Shown: positions 43,621-55,848 of the stretch, in pieces
How the letters are laid out: every line of letters starts with the position of its first letter
Numbering within the stretch: the first letter of the stretch is position 1
Assembly: GCA_023055425.1 (NCBI GenBank)
Contig: JALGPY010000001.1
Coordinates: 143,803,368 to 143,867,367 of the forward strand
DNA length: 64,000 nucleotides
Source of the DNA: Linanthus parryae
Taxonomy: Eukaryota; Streptophyta; Magnoliopsida; Ericales; Polemoniaceae
Direction of reading: 5' to 3'
Made by a program: the position numbers and the translations under genes
The notes under the pieces: generated by a model
Database searches by the model: none
Seen by the model: only the letters and a program-made list of their open reading frames with translations
Told to the model about the DNA's origin: nothing

Positions 43621-44597
43621 TGGACACTAACCGCACTTAGGCGGTAGTTGGCCGTAACTTAACGAAAGAGCACCACTCTTATGTGGTAAATGGCCGCCGA
43701 TTAACGGTAGAGAATCACTTTGAAACGATAGTGGGCTTGCTTATTTGCGAAACTAAGCTATTATATACTGGTCACGTTCATTTAGAAAATAAACCTCGCA
43801 TTTACTTTAACTTCTTATTAACTCAAAGGTAATGTCGGCCTAATAGAGTATGCTGGTCACATTCACTAAAGAAAGAATATGGAACCGCAACATATCTTTT
43901 CAGAATGGGTAAGAATTCAAATTTAAACATAATAATAATATTTTGGAAGTTTTATACAACTCCAATTTCATTGCATTACGCAATAATTCACAAAGCCAAG
44001 TTTGCCATTTATGCAAAGCAGAAAGAATCGTCTCAGTATTACCTGCACATAAAGCATGCGGGTAGTGATAAACTAAATGTCCCGCAATAAGCAGACCGCA
44101 CCGCCTTTTTTACCTTCAAACGTAAAAGTTGTCTGGCTTATGATTGTAAGGAGATAAGCTGTAAGATGGGTGTGTGATGTTAAAGTAACGAATCTCAAAC
44201 AACATTCCTAGAGAGCTCAAATGAGTTTCTGTCTAGGGAACTAGTCTCCATTCTTGACATGCAAGATCTTGGAACTGGTTGTCAATCATAATAAAAGAAT
44301 TATCGGTTTCATAAATAAGAAAGATTGGAAGAGATTAACAAGGAAATGACAGAGTCCATGGAAATCAAAGAGAGCTCGATTTTGTTCCCGGAAAAAGAAA
44401 AAGTTTTGATGGAGACTATGAGGCGTGGAAAATTCGGATACACTGTCCCAGAAAGCTCGATTTTGTATATCCGCTCTGTGTTGCTGCTGTTCTCACCCGG
44501 AAGATTGTGTCTTACTTTCTATCTTGTGCAGGTAGAGAGGCATTGTTTGTGTAATGAAGAACATACTATGTTATACACAACATGATTAGAATTTTGC
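43621..44597. other. Unassigned DNA upstream of the U2-like sequence
   Basis: No gene or repeat recognised. An 86-codon frame at 44325-44585 repeats the peptide ESSIL twice and resembles nothing known. A short inverted motif ACTTAGGCGGTAG... occurs near 43640-43700, without clear boundaries. Confidence 0.4.
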
Positions 44598-44608
44598 ATC
44601 CCACATTG
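44598..44608 (+). promoter_or_regulatory. USE of the U2-like snRNA
   Basis: ATCCCACATTG, one base from the RTCCCACATCG consensus, 75 bp upstream of the U2 5' end, the normal plant USE position. No clear TATA box stands at about -30. Confidence 0.6.
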
Positions 44609-44672
44609 AAACGGTTTTCCATCAGGAGCTCGAGGAGCGATACGAAAGAGGAGCGAAGCAATATCCAGAGAC

Positions 44673-44875
44673 ATACCTTTCTCGGCCTTTTGGCTGAGTT
44701 GAAGTGCAGTATCTGTTCTTAACAGTTTAATATCTGATATGTGAGCGGCTGGTCACATGATATTAAATTTATTTGTTTCGAGGGAGAGGTTATGTCACAG
44801 TAGCTAGCTACTGGGTCCCTCTCAAGTGTCGCATTGGCTCTGCACTATAGCCCTTGCCTGGCACACCCCTACAAG
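44673..44875 (+). ncRNA. U2 snRNA-like gene (variant or pseudogene)
   Basis: U2 pairs with the intron branch site in the spliceosome. The 5' end ATACCTTTCTCGGCC, then TTTTGGCTGAG, AGTATCTGTTCTTA, CAGTTTAATATCTGATATG and, later, GATATTAAATTTATTTG (Sm-site region), CAGTAGCTAGCTACTGGG, CAAGTGTCGC and the CACCCCTACAAGT end are clear plant U2. Length is about 203 nt, near the usual 196. Stems look kept: TGTGA pairs with TCACA in stem II and CAGTAGC with GCTACTG in stem III. But the branch-site element, GTAGTA in normal U2, reads GCAGTA, and the U6-pairing stretch is changed (GAGTTGAAG). The promoter has no obvious TATA. Confidence 0.8.
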
Positions 44876-45475
44876 TTTTTTTAGGCAATCCAATATGTAG
44901 TGTTGTCAGTAGACCTTTATTAATTAAGTTCGCAACTGTGTTCATTGCCTCAGGCCCAAAATGGCTTAGATAGTTCAAAGCCTATCCTCACGCACGTTGC
45001 ACGCTCAGGCTCTGAAACTCTATTATGTCTCGGCTTATTTGAAAGAAGATATTCATGAGAAAACAAAAACCCTATCATGTTTACTTACACCATGGTAATA
45101 AAACTAAAATTTCACGCACTTCGAGGTTGTATTATTTATATTCTTTGGATTATTCCGCCGTGTATGTCACTAAGCTACAGCTGATATAACGCTGACAATT
45201 AAACAACACAACAAAATGCAATACAAAAATAAGAATGAACAGGAACACTAAGATTTTATGTGTTTCATCAAATTGTCTACATCTACGGTCCAGACTCACT
45301 TCACTATGATGACCTAATAAAGAATATAATCAAGGTTTCTAATTATTTTCCTAGTTCGGTACCCTAATCCTATGGCGACAATACATATCTATAGACCAAA
45401 AAACATGAAATTACTTGAATGTCCCTCAACTCTTGACTATGTTACAAAGAAGTATTAGACGACCATTTTGTGACA
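44876..45475. other. Intergenic DNA between U2-like sequence and F-box gene
   Basis: No gene. The 3' side of the F-box gene lies here (minus strand). A/T-rich with weak AATAAA-like words near 45320. Confidence 0.5.
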
Positions 45476-46648
45476 TTATTGTTGATCAAGATAGCCTTGG
45501 TAAACCATGACACTGTCATGCCTTAAGTCCGATATGCAAATTTCTTTGAATGTCCGAGACTTGGTGTTGTACGTAAATATGATGCCCGTACCTTTGAACA
45601 AAACTTCATTCTTGTTTTTCGTATAAAACAACGGCACCAAAGATTTGTAGTAGCTATACCAACGACGCAGTCTGAACAGAATTTCCCAAGAAACCTTAGC
45701 CCCATACTCCTTCATTCCCATAACTTCAATAGGATCATCATTGGCAACACGTTGACTGGTCATACATAAGCATCCGTCTAAAACCCCAAGACCCAAGATT
45801 TTATAATAATTTCCCTCGGGCAATGGTAAATCTGTGAATTTAACATCATCAGCAGCATTGGGGTCGAAAGAAAGAAGGTGCTGCTGTGGAGCTGATGGGC
45901 TATAATGTATATACCAATGGAGTTTGTCGTTGACCACAGGCCCTGACCTAAGAGAATAGCTGTAGAAAGGTCGTGTACCGTATGAAACAAACTTATACGG
46001 GAAATCAATCACTTCAATAACCTTTGTTTCGAGCCCAACCATAACAACCACATTTCCATGATTGTGAACTGAAGAAAAAGACATCACCGCTTTCAACTCG
46101 CCATTAACATTGTCGAAACAAAGACCAGAAGCTATGACGTTAAGTGAATCTGGTCTTGGTTCAATTAGGGTTTCCCATTGGCGCATCGATAAAACATGTC
46201 TCGAGGAGGGATTTGATGATGGATTCCACAGGAACAAATCATTATAAGCCCTAACAAGCAAGACTCCCTCCCAAGAACCGAGCAGTGAGACTGTGAAATG
46301 GGGCTTCAGACTGGTAATATTCATAGGCGATAGGTGGTTGCAATCAATGTTTGTCACCTTAGGTGTTTGATCAATTATTTTCAATGGGATGTTGAAAACG
46401 ACTACTAGTTTCTGCATTGGGATTTTGACTCCAGAAATCCAACCACGCCATTGTTTAGAGACGCACCTGAATCTTAACACAGAGTTGTCCGGTAGGTTAT
46501 GGAGTATGTTGTGGACGATCTCTTCAGGAACGTACCGGAAGCTGTTTTTGTGTTTTGCTTCCTCCATGCTTGCCTTCTCCTGCCGGCGGCGGTGTCTCGC
46601 TGTTGACTTTCTCAGACACGACGAGAGTGAGCAGCAGCTAGCGGACAT
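45476..46648 (-). CDS. F-box protein with an F-box-associated domain
   Basis: F-box proteins recruit targets to SCF ubiquitin ligases through SKP1. The single-exon frame is intact. It begins with an in-frame ATG at 46750, but the ATG at 46648 (MSASCCSLSS) gives a more usual start; a third ATG at 46567 (MEEAKHKNSF) also fits. The F-box reads VPEEIVHNILHNLPDNSVLR and FRCVSKQWRGWI, about residues 40-80 from the 46648 start. The rest is F-box-associated type, with LLVRAYNDLFLWNPSS, GLCFDNVNGELKAV, VVNDKLHWYI and ILGLGVLDGCLCM. It stops at 45476. From the 46648 start the length is 390 codons, as usual for this family. The 5' side faces a Mutator-like element about 180 bp upstream. Confidence 0.85.
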   Translation of the reverse strand: MSASCCSLSSCLRKSTARHRRRQEKASMEEAKHKNSFRYVPEEIVHNILHNLPDNSVLRFRCVSKQWRGWISGVKIPMQKLVVVFNIPLKIIDQTPKVTNIDCNHLSPMNITSLKPHFTVSLLGSWEGVLLVRAYNDLFLWNPSSNPSSRHVLSMRQWETLIEPRPDSLNVIASGLCFDNVNGELKAVMSFSSVHNHGNVVVMVGLETKVIEVIDFPYKFVSYGTRPFYSYSLRSGPVVNDKLHWYIHYSPSAPQQHLLSFDPNAADDVKFTDLPLPEGNYYKILGLGVLDGCLCMTSQRVANDDPIEVMGMKEYGAKVSWEILFRLRRWYSYYKSLVPLFYTKNKNEVLFKGTGIIFTYNTKSRTFKEICISDLRHDSVMVYQGYLDQQ

Positions 46649-46739
46649 TTTAGGGTTTTGTTTCTTCGGTAGGGTTGAGGGTTTGTACTCAACTAGTCGA
46701 TTACAGGGGTTTATCTCATTAGACTTTATAAACAAAAAG

Positions 46740-48123
46740 AATTTGAGCATTTAACAATCTCTTTTTTCTTCGAAAAAAGCATTTTGACGATTTTAAAAGA
46801 AAAGAGTTTTTCCCCTTAAAAGAAGAATTGGCTTAATTACTTAATGCATACCTCCATTATACGGAAACTAACATATTGCAACCCCCAGTTTTAAAATAGG
46901 CTTATTCCATCTCCCGTTTGCAAAAAATCATACTTATTGAAACTGGTAAGATAACTCTTCAAATGGCCATCCATTAAGAGAGGGTATATTTGTCAATACA
47001 AAACTTACATTGGAAATAAAAAGTGGAAAAGAAATCATTTAAGATATATATATATATATTTTTTTGAAGATATCCTTTAAAAAATTGTTGAAGCAGATGA
47101 GAAGATATCTCAAAGAAAAAAGAAGTTCAAAAAAAAAAAAACGAAAAAAAGAAGCAGATGAGAAGATGGGAAGAAGAGATTCCACATAGATCCATCCCCC
47201 TCAGCAACTTCCCTGGCAATCTATCAAGAGTATCACCTGCTTTATCAAAAAAAAAAAAATCAAGAGTATCACCTGCATCCCTCTCTAATCTCATATCTTC
47301 TCTCTCATGCCCTGCTCTCTTTCTCTCTTTCTCGTCTGGTTCTCCTCTCTCTCTTTCATTCGGCTCTGTGCAAGGAACCCAGCAACAGAAGCAGTTGACA
47401 CAAACACCACCGAAGCTACAGCCGATGATCTAAACTCTAGCCCGATGGAAGACCACGCCGCCTCCAACCCTACCCATCTCTCTGCCCTCGCTCTCCCTCT
47501 CCCGTCTCTCTGCCTCCCCCCTTTCTTTCTCTCTTCATCCTCTGTAATTCGATAATCGATCTCAGCAGTCTTTATTAGATTTAAAGCTCCACTCTTCTGT
47601 TCATCATTAGTTGAAATTGACTCAATTTTATGCTCAGAACAATATTGAATCAATTATGTTCATCATTAGGTGAAATTGAATCACTGATAATGTCTTTGAT
47701 TTGTTCCATTAAATTGAATTGGATTGTTGTCAGCAGAAGCAACTATGGTTCCATTTGGACAGGTTGGGGTCAATTTGGATTCGATTTGTGGTTCTTGGTG
47801 AAGTTCATATATTGCCGGAATCTGGATATCGAGCGGCGGAATCTGGGTACCTAGTGCCTGAATTTTGGCTTCTCTGGTGGTATTCATATTTTTTTTGGCA
47901 GTGGACTCTTTTACCCCCCAATAAAGGGACTTTTTGGTCAACTAACGGAATGCTCCTTTAAGTATTGGATGGAATTGTTTAACCAGTTTCAATAAGTATG
48001 ATTTTTTACAAACGGGGAATGGTATAAGCCTATTTTAGAAATGGGGGTTGCAATGTGTTAGTTTCCGGATAAAGGAGGTATGCATTAAGTAATTAAGTCA
48101 AAAAAATTTGAGCATTTAACAAT
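46740..48123. repeat. 19-bp direct repeats around the short Mutator-like element
   Basis: AATTTGAGCATTTAACAAT occurs at 46740-46758 and 48105-48123, identical. The left copy lies within the longest F-box frame. It is longer than the 9-11 bp usual for Mutator-like insertion, so it may mark a duplication that includes the site. Confidence 0.7.
46830..48099. mobile_element. Short long-TIR Mutator-like element
   Basis: TIR arms of about 150 bp: 46830-46985 and 47950-48099, outer ends GGCTTAATTACTTAATGC and, from the right, GACTTAATTACTTAATGC. The interior (47160-47700) is CT-rich and contains a frame at 47307-47555 (LCARNPATEAVDTNTTEATA, MEDHAAS, SLCLPPF) whose counterpart is found inverted in the element at 60765-61891. 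No transposase. I think it is a non-autonomous Mutator-like element; the interior may be a captured gene fragment. Confidence 0.75.
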
Positions 48124-48763
48124 TCTCTTTATCTTAACTAATGTTGTAAAAAAACAAATGATAAGCTGGTGGAAACTTAGATTAATATTAGTAGTAGTAA
48201 GGGGAAAAAGTCATGTAGATCGGTTTTTGTGAACCGTAGGTAGGTCCACCATTCACATTTTGACACCTGGCATTAAGAAAAAAAAAAGTCATTTTGTTCA
48301 CTAACGGAGGATGAAGTTCATCTGTCTCCCTAATATTTTGAGGATAAACATCTAATTTATCCAAATCTCGTCTGGAGAAAATCAATTTTTTTTTACCTCT
48401 TTCCTCTATCATCAAAAGAGATCGAATAGGATCTTTCGATTTGAAGTCTGGCGATCATATCATACCATTTATCATTGTATTCCATTTCAATTTCCCGCCA
48501 TTTGCCACAGGGTTAAGGCCGTGATTCCGAAAGCACGGAGATGGTGATTTTTTTTTTTTTTTTTTTCTGAATGAACCTTCAAGTTGTTTATCTGCTGTGA
48601 GTATTGCTCCCAAATTCGATGTACGTTCTTCACATATAGACGATTATTCGACTTCCACTTGCTGCTGCATTATTAATTGAGGTATTTCTTCATTCATTTT
48701 GGTTCAAATATATACATATTTGTGTGTTAATTTCATAAAATCGTAATACTTTTAGTAATTCCT

Positions 48764-48936
48764 CTTTAAAAAAAGATACTTTAAGTAATCCTTTTTCTAT
48801 TTTCTTATAAGGGGAAGATAGTGGTTTGTTCAATTTCTGCTCAATTCTTGTGAAATGGGTAGCCCAATAAACAATCAAAGTTCCCCAGGTATGTATAGTA
48901 ATTGTTATAACATTTTTACACAATTAAGATACATGT
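48764..48936 (+). repeat. Tandem copy of transposase exon 1 region, left copy
   Basis: Matches 55676-55848. Both include a start ATGGGTAGCCCAAT, a 34-bp exon (48855-48888 here) and a splice donor CAG|GTATGT. In the original element the copies were direct neighbours, separated only by about 45 bp; the LTR element inserted between them. This copy keeps an open start but lies 7 kb from exon 2. Confidence 0.8.
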
Positions 48937-49951
48937 GTGTAGACACGCAAAATTTGCGGCCAATTAAATAGTGCCACGTGTCTATTATCGTCTAATTAGA
49001 TTGTTGGATCAAATAGCATTCGCTGCTAAATTACTACCCTCAAAAGATAATTAATAGAGGACTAAATTGTAAATGAGACAAAACTTTATTTACTAGCAAG
49101 TACTGCTTATGGCGATGCCTTGTCAGTGCATGACATGGCTACATGTGAGCAAGTAAGGTCAATCAAATAGTACCACTTGTCAAAATGATGCAGCTGTCAA
49201 GACTAGTGATTTCGGCCAATCACATTGCGCCACTTGTCAAATTGAAGCAAAAATTAAATAAATAAATAATAAATATTATTTATTTTCTACCTTGGCCAAC
49301 AAGTCAGCCCATGTCTATATAAAGGGATCACCTCAGGCATATGGAACACACAACTACATCTTGCAAGAAGGAGAGAGCTCTGAAGATCAAGCTTTTAAAG
49401 CCCCGACGAGTTCATCCATCATCAAGATCATCATCATCAAGCTCTTCGAATTTCTTCATCAAGTTCTTCGAAGATCATCAGCGAGTTCTTCAAGCGGTTG
49501 AAGATCTTTATCCGCGTTCTTCAAGACACTCAAAGATCTTGAAGCCGTTCTTCGTGTTCTTCAAGGCGTTCATCCGGTTCTTCATCAACATCGAAGATAT
49601 TCAGCCGTTCGATCCGATATCAAGGCTCTAAAGCCCTCGCTCGGTGTTTGTGTTCTTCGAGACATTCATCGCGTTCTTCGTCAAAATTGAAGACGCTCAT
49701 CCGTTCGATCCGAGATCAAGCTGTGAAGCCCTCGTTCGACGTTTCAGGAGAAGAATCAGGGGATTTAACTTCTGTTTAGAAATTTATTATCAGAGATTGT
49801 GATCCACATCATCGATTCATTAATAAAATATATTTGACACCGATTTTCTCGCATTTGTTTCCATTTGCATAAATTTGTGTGTACAAATTTTGGCACGCCC
49901 AGTGGGACCTCTCTGCCCCTCATCTCTTCTCCTCAAGTACAAGTGTTCGTG

Positions 49952-52134
49952 ATGTATCCTACAAAGAATAACGAACTTCCATCTCTCAGGGCTGGAGACG
50001 CCAAGTCTTCAACTTCAGAAAAAACTCTGAAACCCAAATCACTGGTCCAATAACTCGTAGTATGCCTAAGGCCATAAAGAATCTCACAGCTGCAGGGGGC
50101 AGTCAAGATGGTTCACTAGATGTTGCCTAACAGAAGTCACAGTCACATGTCCCCACCCCTCAAGAGTCTTCTGCTGCCTACATGTCTAGGGAGGAAAGTT
50201 TGAAAAGCAACTCTAAATCCGGCACTAAGGGTACTCAGCATATACCAACTTGTGATCAGGAGGATGATATCAGCATGCACGTCATGACTACTAGCGCGAT
50301 CCCTCTCGAAGAGCAAGTAGCGAACCTCACCAAGGGACTTGAAGACTTAAAGAAAATTGTGGAAATTCGTGACGTTCAACTCGCAAAGCTGATTGAAAAA
50401 CTCGACACCCAAGAAGAAGCAAGTCAAGTGTTTGAACATGCTCCCAAGGTCGCACCAGAAGCTAAAACGACGGATAGTGGACAAGAAGCGCGACCAAGTG
50501 TGCAATTGTCTGCCAATGGCACCATTCCCCTCGATCAACTACAGGAGATCATCATAAACACCATGAATGGGAGGCCTGGAGTACCGTTGACTTCGTCTAA
50601 GTCATACATCAAGCCTTACACTGAGAGAATCGAGAAGTTAAGCATGCCCGATGGTTACAATCCTCCTAAGTTTTAGCAATTCTCAGGCAAAGGAAACCTT
50701 AGGCAGCATGTTGCCCACTTCGTCGAGACATGTAACAACGCTGAAACCGATGGAGACCTTCTCGTGAAGCAATTTGTGAGGACTCTTAAAGATGACGCCT
50801 TTGAGTGGTATGGTCAGCTTGATCCGAGGTCCATTGATAGCTAGGGGCAGATGGAGCAGGATTTTCTCAACCGTTTCTACAGCACTAGGCGAACCGTCAG
50901 CATGGTCGAGTTGACTAACACTCGCCAAAATAAAGGCGAGAAAGCAATTGACTTCATAAATCGTTGGAGGAACCTCAGCCTTAACTGCAAGGATAGACTC
51001 TCGGAAGGCTCGGCTATTGAGATGTGCATCCAAGGCATGAATTGGGGTCTCCGATACATACTTCAAGGAATAAGGCCAACTTCCTTCGAGGAACTTGCCA
51101 CTCGCGCTCATGACATGGAACTTAGTATTGCGTCAAGTGGAATCCTAGGACCACCGCCTTTTGAAGCATGGAAAGATGGAGGCAAACAAGATTATCATAA
51201 AGGCGGGAAGTTCACGCTTAAGCCCGCAAATCAAGAGTCCATGGTTGACACCACCACGCCAATAAAGCTATAGGATATGGCAAAGAGGAATTATATGGTC
51301 AATTCTAATGCAGAAAAGACACCATCACGACCTACACTTAAAGAATTGCAATCAAAGGTGTATCCGTTTGCTGATGATGAAGTTCCTTCAATGCTCGAAC
51401 AACTGGTGGAACAAAAGATCCTTGAACCTTTAGAGTCAAAGCGACCTGAGGAAGCCAACAAATTCAACGATCTTACATATTGCAAGTACCATCGTCTCCT
51501 TGGTCATCCTACCACGAAGTGCTTCGTACTCAAGGATAAGATCATGCAACTTGTCAAGGAAGGGAAGGTCTTGTTGAAAGAAGAAATTGGATCTGCTACA
51601 ACAAATGTCACCTCCATCTCGGTTGAACCCTTCGAATGGCGAGTAGCAAAGAATTCCTGCGAAACGCTGCAAGGAGAATCACCTATCGGAGCCAAGAAGG
51701 AAGGAAAGAAGAAAAGTCATGCACAAAGAACCTCTTCTCAAACTGGCAGCAGTCTTTTCGTAAAGACAAAGTTAAACAAACGCAAGGACGAAGGAAGCTT
51801 GCCAGTTACTCAAAAGAAGAGGTGGGTCCAACGTCAAAGTAAGCCAACACTGCATAATGATCATCATACAAGTTCATGTAATGACTCAAAGATGCGTGAG
51901 GTGGAGAAGATATGGAAAAGGAAGAAACCCCAGCCAACGAAGCTCTCTCCAAACAAGTCAAATCATGAGAAAACTCAAGATGAAGGAGTCCTCCAAGGCA
52001 TGAAGCTAAAGATGGCTTATCCAAGTGAGGTTAAAGCGACCCCATCACAGAAAATAAAGAAGTCAAGTGTGAAGACACAAGTTCTTTCTTTAGTTCAGCG
52101 GCTTGAAGGACTTGATGATGAATTCAAGTCATGA
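49952..52134 (+). pseudogene. Ty3-type Gag, with several stops
   Basis: The frame starts at the ATG 49952 and shifts once near 50000-50050. The rest is one frame to 52134, with stops at 50128-50130 (TAA), 50674-50676, 50842-50844 and 51271-51273 (all TAG). A heptad region at residues 30-80 (EEQVANLTKGLEDLKKI), then a gag capsid domain around 50700-51250 (FEWYGQLDP, FLNRFYSTRRTVSMVEL, FINRWRNLSLNCKDRL), then a Cys/His stretch CKYHRLLGHPTTKC, and a Lys-rich tail. It could be translated only by reading through the stops. No pol follows. Confidence 0.85.
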
Positions 52135-54697
52135 AGCTAAAGAGTACTTTCTCAAGAAGGAGATTCACATGGTGTCTTTTAGTTCAACTTGAAGATTTGA
52201 GCACGACCTGGAAAAAATTGGAATAAAGGAAAAAATAATATGCGAAATATAAAAGGGAATAAAACAAGAAACATGTCCAGCATTCACATGCATGCATACA
52301 TATTTATATGTGTATTAGTGTGAAGGAAAGTATTCAAAGGTTGAAACAAAATCCAGTTGCGGCAATGTTGGCGTCAATAAGGTTTCGCTGTGCTTGACTG
52401 CGAATGTTGCCATGAAAGCAAATCGTTGACAAACTCGAAACCCCGCCTAAGATGGGTATTCGAGAAAACGGATAATTAGCCACAGCTCAAGCGAGGTGAA
52501 AGAGCAGCAGTGAAAAGATAAGACGCGAGGCTACAACGGATTTGGAAACCATTAACAAGAAGCGAGGTCTGCTTTATGTTCTTCACGCAAAGCATCGAAG
52601 CAACATGTTCCGTTATCAGAGGCGCACAATGTGCTTTGCGAAAAATAGCAAGAAGAACCGCAAGGGCAATACGAGAAATTGAGATCGCAACTCGAGTTGA
52701 TGGCCGAAGAAACAATAATCCGGTAAAGGAAACGCAAAATAAAGGTTACACATCTTCCCTTCAAGTCCTCCTTAGCTTTCAACTTCTAGAGTACATGGGG
52801 CTGCAAAGATGAGGACCGGCTGGTCGCGGCATCGGAATGGATACTGCTGCAGATAAAGCAACCACCACGCAGCATCGGAAACCATGCACAGTGGAAGCAA
52901 GATGCAAAAAAAATAATAACAAAGCCGCAACGACAAGGATAAAGAATGAGCTTGACTATCCCAGATCGTGCGGATGGAGGCTCTACTGTGATTCTCATCC
53001 AGCGAGGAGCAAAAGCCAGGCGGCGATAGCAGAAAAAATAGCTGTAGTAGTTGTTCTTTACGCCGACATAGCAGCCACAGCGGCTGCATAAAAGACAGAG
53101 AAGAAGACAAATGCAACCCAATCAAACTGTAGCCATAATCAGCTGCTTCCTGCAAGAAAAAAAAATAATTAAAAAGGAAGAAGCTGCAAAGAGCAAGAAC
53201 AAATAATGTTTGTGGTGAAACTACCACTAATTTTAAACAAGAGGTGGCACTACCTTTTATAGGGCAGTGCGGCTGAGGCGGCTGACTTGCGAGTCAAACA
53301 AGGTTGGTTCTCAATAAAGAAAGAAATCAAAATGGGTTTCTACACATTCCTTCTAGAGAAGGCAGAAAATCAAAGGATGGATTTTGTCCATATTGGAACC
53401 ATTGCTTCCTTGAAGATTTATTCTCCAAAATCCAAAAAAAAAAAAAAAAAAAAAAAAAGAGAGAGAGAGAGAACAAGTCATTCCCTTAATAAGACTTGCA
53501 AGTGGCTCTTATTCACTGCCACATAACGCACATATGTGCTCTCATGAGAAGCCAACATGACTCGGGCTTAATATATAATTCACTTTAGTGCAGCAGCCAT
53601 GGATTTAGTCCAAGCAGCAGGCGACATCATCTTCCCAAACCGTTCCTGCAACATAGAAGAACGGAAGCGATTTAGTATTTGCTAATGACCGAGCGAGGCT
53701 GTGGCAGCTATGCTAACTGAGAGAAACAAAAAAAACCACGAAGCAGCGTATAGAACAAAGATGCAGCAAGAAGAGCGAAAAGTCAGGCGGGGATGGCAGG
53801 AAGAGCAGCGGTGGTAACAGTGAACTCTTTGTCGAGTTCATCTTCTGTTTCGATCTTCTGTTCTGAATTTGACACAAAGTCATGCTTGTTTTAGACGAAT
53901 TGCGAGCATAAAAATAAAAGAAAAAAAATAGAGAGGAAAGTACCAGCATCGGCAGTCCTCGTAAAAGAATTCTTCTGCCAAGGGCATGTATGATCATTCT
54001 TTCGTCATACCCATGAGACCAAACAGGAAGAAATAACCTTAAGAACGGCAATAGTAGCAGTACTCTAGCAGTAGCAGCGGCAGATACGGTAGAGGTGTTA
54101 GCCGGTATGGAAGCACGACAAATCATGATCGGACTTTCACTTCTGCAAGATTAAAAAAAAAAAAAAAAAAAAAAGACGAGACAAAGCATCCAAGTATAAA
54201 GCAGAATCATGGATTAGTAACATTCAAAACACCTAGTTATATGTACATGCATCTCCTAAAAAAAGAGAGGGAGAACGAAAAAAAGAGAAGAAAGAAGAGT
54301 ATGTGCATGAAAAACATGGGGATGGCTACTATGCTGTGGAAAGGGCTTCTATTTATAGAGTACTAGAGGCGGCTAATACTGATCAAATTGGGCTTCAGTT
54401 GGTGTATTAGGGCATTGACTCACTTGGTGGATTAGGGCTTTGATTGAAAGTTTACACCTTTAACTTTAAGTCGAGTTCCCCACGCGAAGAAGTTTGCTGC
54501 GGCGCTGTTACATCGACTATCAAGTTGCCAGGCAAGCAAAAGTGAAATTTGGTTTAATCTCGCTCCAGAATAAATATAGAAAAATCAAGTTAAATCCATA
54601 AACCTCCGGGTTCAATTGATGATGCTCTCGATAACGTTACAAATCAAGCTTCAAGTTTCAAAGTTTCCGGTCAGCAAACAAGTCTCGAGGGGGCATT
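52135..54697. other. Non-coding interior of the gag-only element
   Basis: About 2.5 kb with no recognisable domain. It holds A runs (53435-53460, 54150-54172), GA-rich stretches and a few short frames on both strands that are not conserved. It ends at the polypurine tract. The function, if any, would be in RNA packaging or element length. Confidence 0.65.
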
Positions 54698-55675
54698 TGT
54701 AGACACGCAAACTTTGCGGCCAATTAAATAGTGCCACGTGTCTATTATCGTCTAATTAGATTGTTGGATCAAATAGCATTTGCTGCTAAATTACTACCCT
54801 CAAAAGATAATTAATAGAGGACTAAATTGTAAATGAGACAAAACTTTATTTACAATCAAGGACTGCTTATGGCGATGCCTTGTGAGTGCATGACATGGCT
54901 ACAAGTGAGCAAGTAAAGCCAATCAAATAGTGCCACTTGTCAAAATAATGCAGCTGTCAAGACTAGCGATTTCGGCCAATCACATTGCGCCACTTGTCAA
55001 ATTGATGCAGAAATTAAATAAATAATAAATATTATTTATTTTCTACCTTGGCCAACAAGCCAGCCCAAGCCTATATAAAGGGATCACCTCAGGCATATGG
55101 AACACACAGTTACATCTTGCAAGAAGGAGAGAGCTCTGAAGATCAAGCTTTTAAAGCCCCGACGAGTTCATCCATCATCAAGATCATCATCATCAAGCTC
55201 TTCGAATTTCTTCATCAAGTTCTTCGAAGATCATCAGCGAGTTCTTCAATCCGTTGAAGATCTTCATCCGCTTTCTTCAAGACACTCGAAGATCTTGAAG
55301 CCGTTCTTCGTGTTCTTCAAGGCGTTCATCCGGTTCTTCATCAACATCGAAGATATTTAGCCGTTCGATCCGAGATCAAGCCTCTAAAGCCCTCGCTCGG
55401 CGTTTGTGTTCTTCGAGACACTCATCGCGTTCTTCGTCAAAACTGAAGATGCACATCCGTTCGATCCGAGATCAAGCTGCGAAGCCCTCGTTCGACGTTT
55501 CAGGAGAAGAATCAGGGGATTTAATTTCTGTTTAGAAATTTGTTATCAGAGATTGTAATCCACATCATCGATTCATTAATAAAATATATTTGACACCGAT
55601 TTTCTCGCATTTGTTTCCATTTGCATAAATTTGAGCGTACAATGTGTATTTATCATAAGCTAATGGCATATAAAT

Positions 55676-55848
55676 TTTTACTTTAAATAATCATTTTTCT
55701 ATTTTCTTATAAGGGGAAGATAGTGGTTTGTTCAATTTCTGCTCAATTCTTGTGAAATGGGTAGCCCAATCAACAATCAAAGTACCCCAGGTATGTATAG
55801 TAATTGTTATAACATTTTTACACAATTAAGATACATTTGTATTTATCA
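55676..55848 (+). repeat. Tandem copy of transposase exon 1 region, right copy
   Basis: The right copy of the 170-bp duplication. It is the one next to exon 2, and its intron keeps a donor and an acceptor, so it is the copy that would be spliced in a normal transcript. Confidence 0.75.

Larger units (their letters stand above)
48938..55641 (+). mobile_element. Gag-only LTR retrotransposon (6.7 kb, TR-GAG type)
   Basis: LTRs 48938-49885 (948 bp) and 54698-55641 (944 bp), start TGTAGACACG, end GTACA, nearly identical. Perfect target-site duplication ATGTG (48933-48937, 55642-55646). The primer site TTTGGCACGCCCAGTGG follows the 5' LTR. A polypurine tract CTCGAGGGGGCAT precedes the 3' LTR. The interior has only a Ty3-type gag (49952-52134) and about 2.5 kb of non-coding DNA to 54697. 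No protease, RT or integrase. Each LTR has TATATAAA (49316-49323, 55072-55079) and degenerate GTTCTTCAAG repeats. Confidence 0.9.

Noticed and set aside
44325..44585. 86-codon ORF upstream of the U2-like sequence
   Set aside because: Internal repeat ESSIL only; no homologue recognised and no promoter or splice evidence.
52772..53227. 151-codon minus ORF with a hydrophobic N-terminus
   Set aside because: Lies in the non-coding interior of the gag-only element, with no domain and low-complexity sequence.
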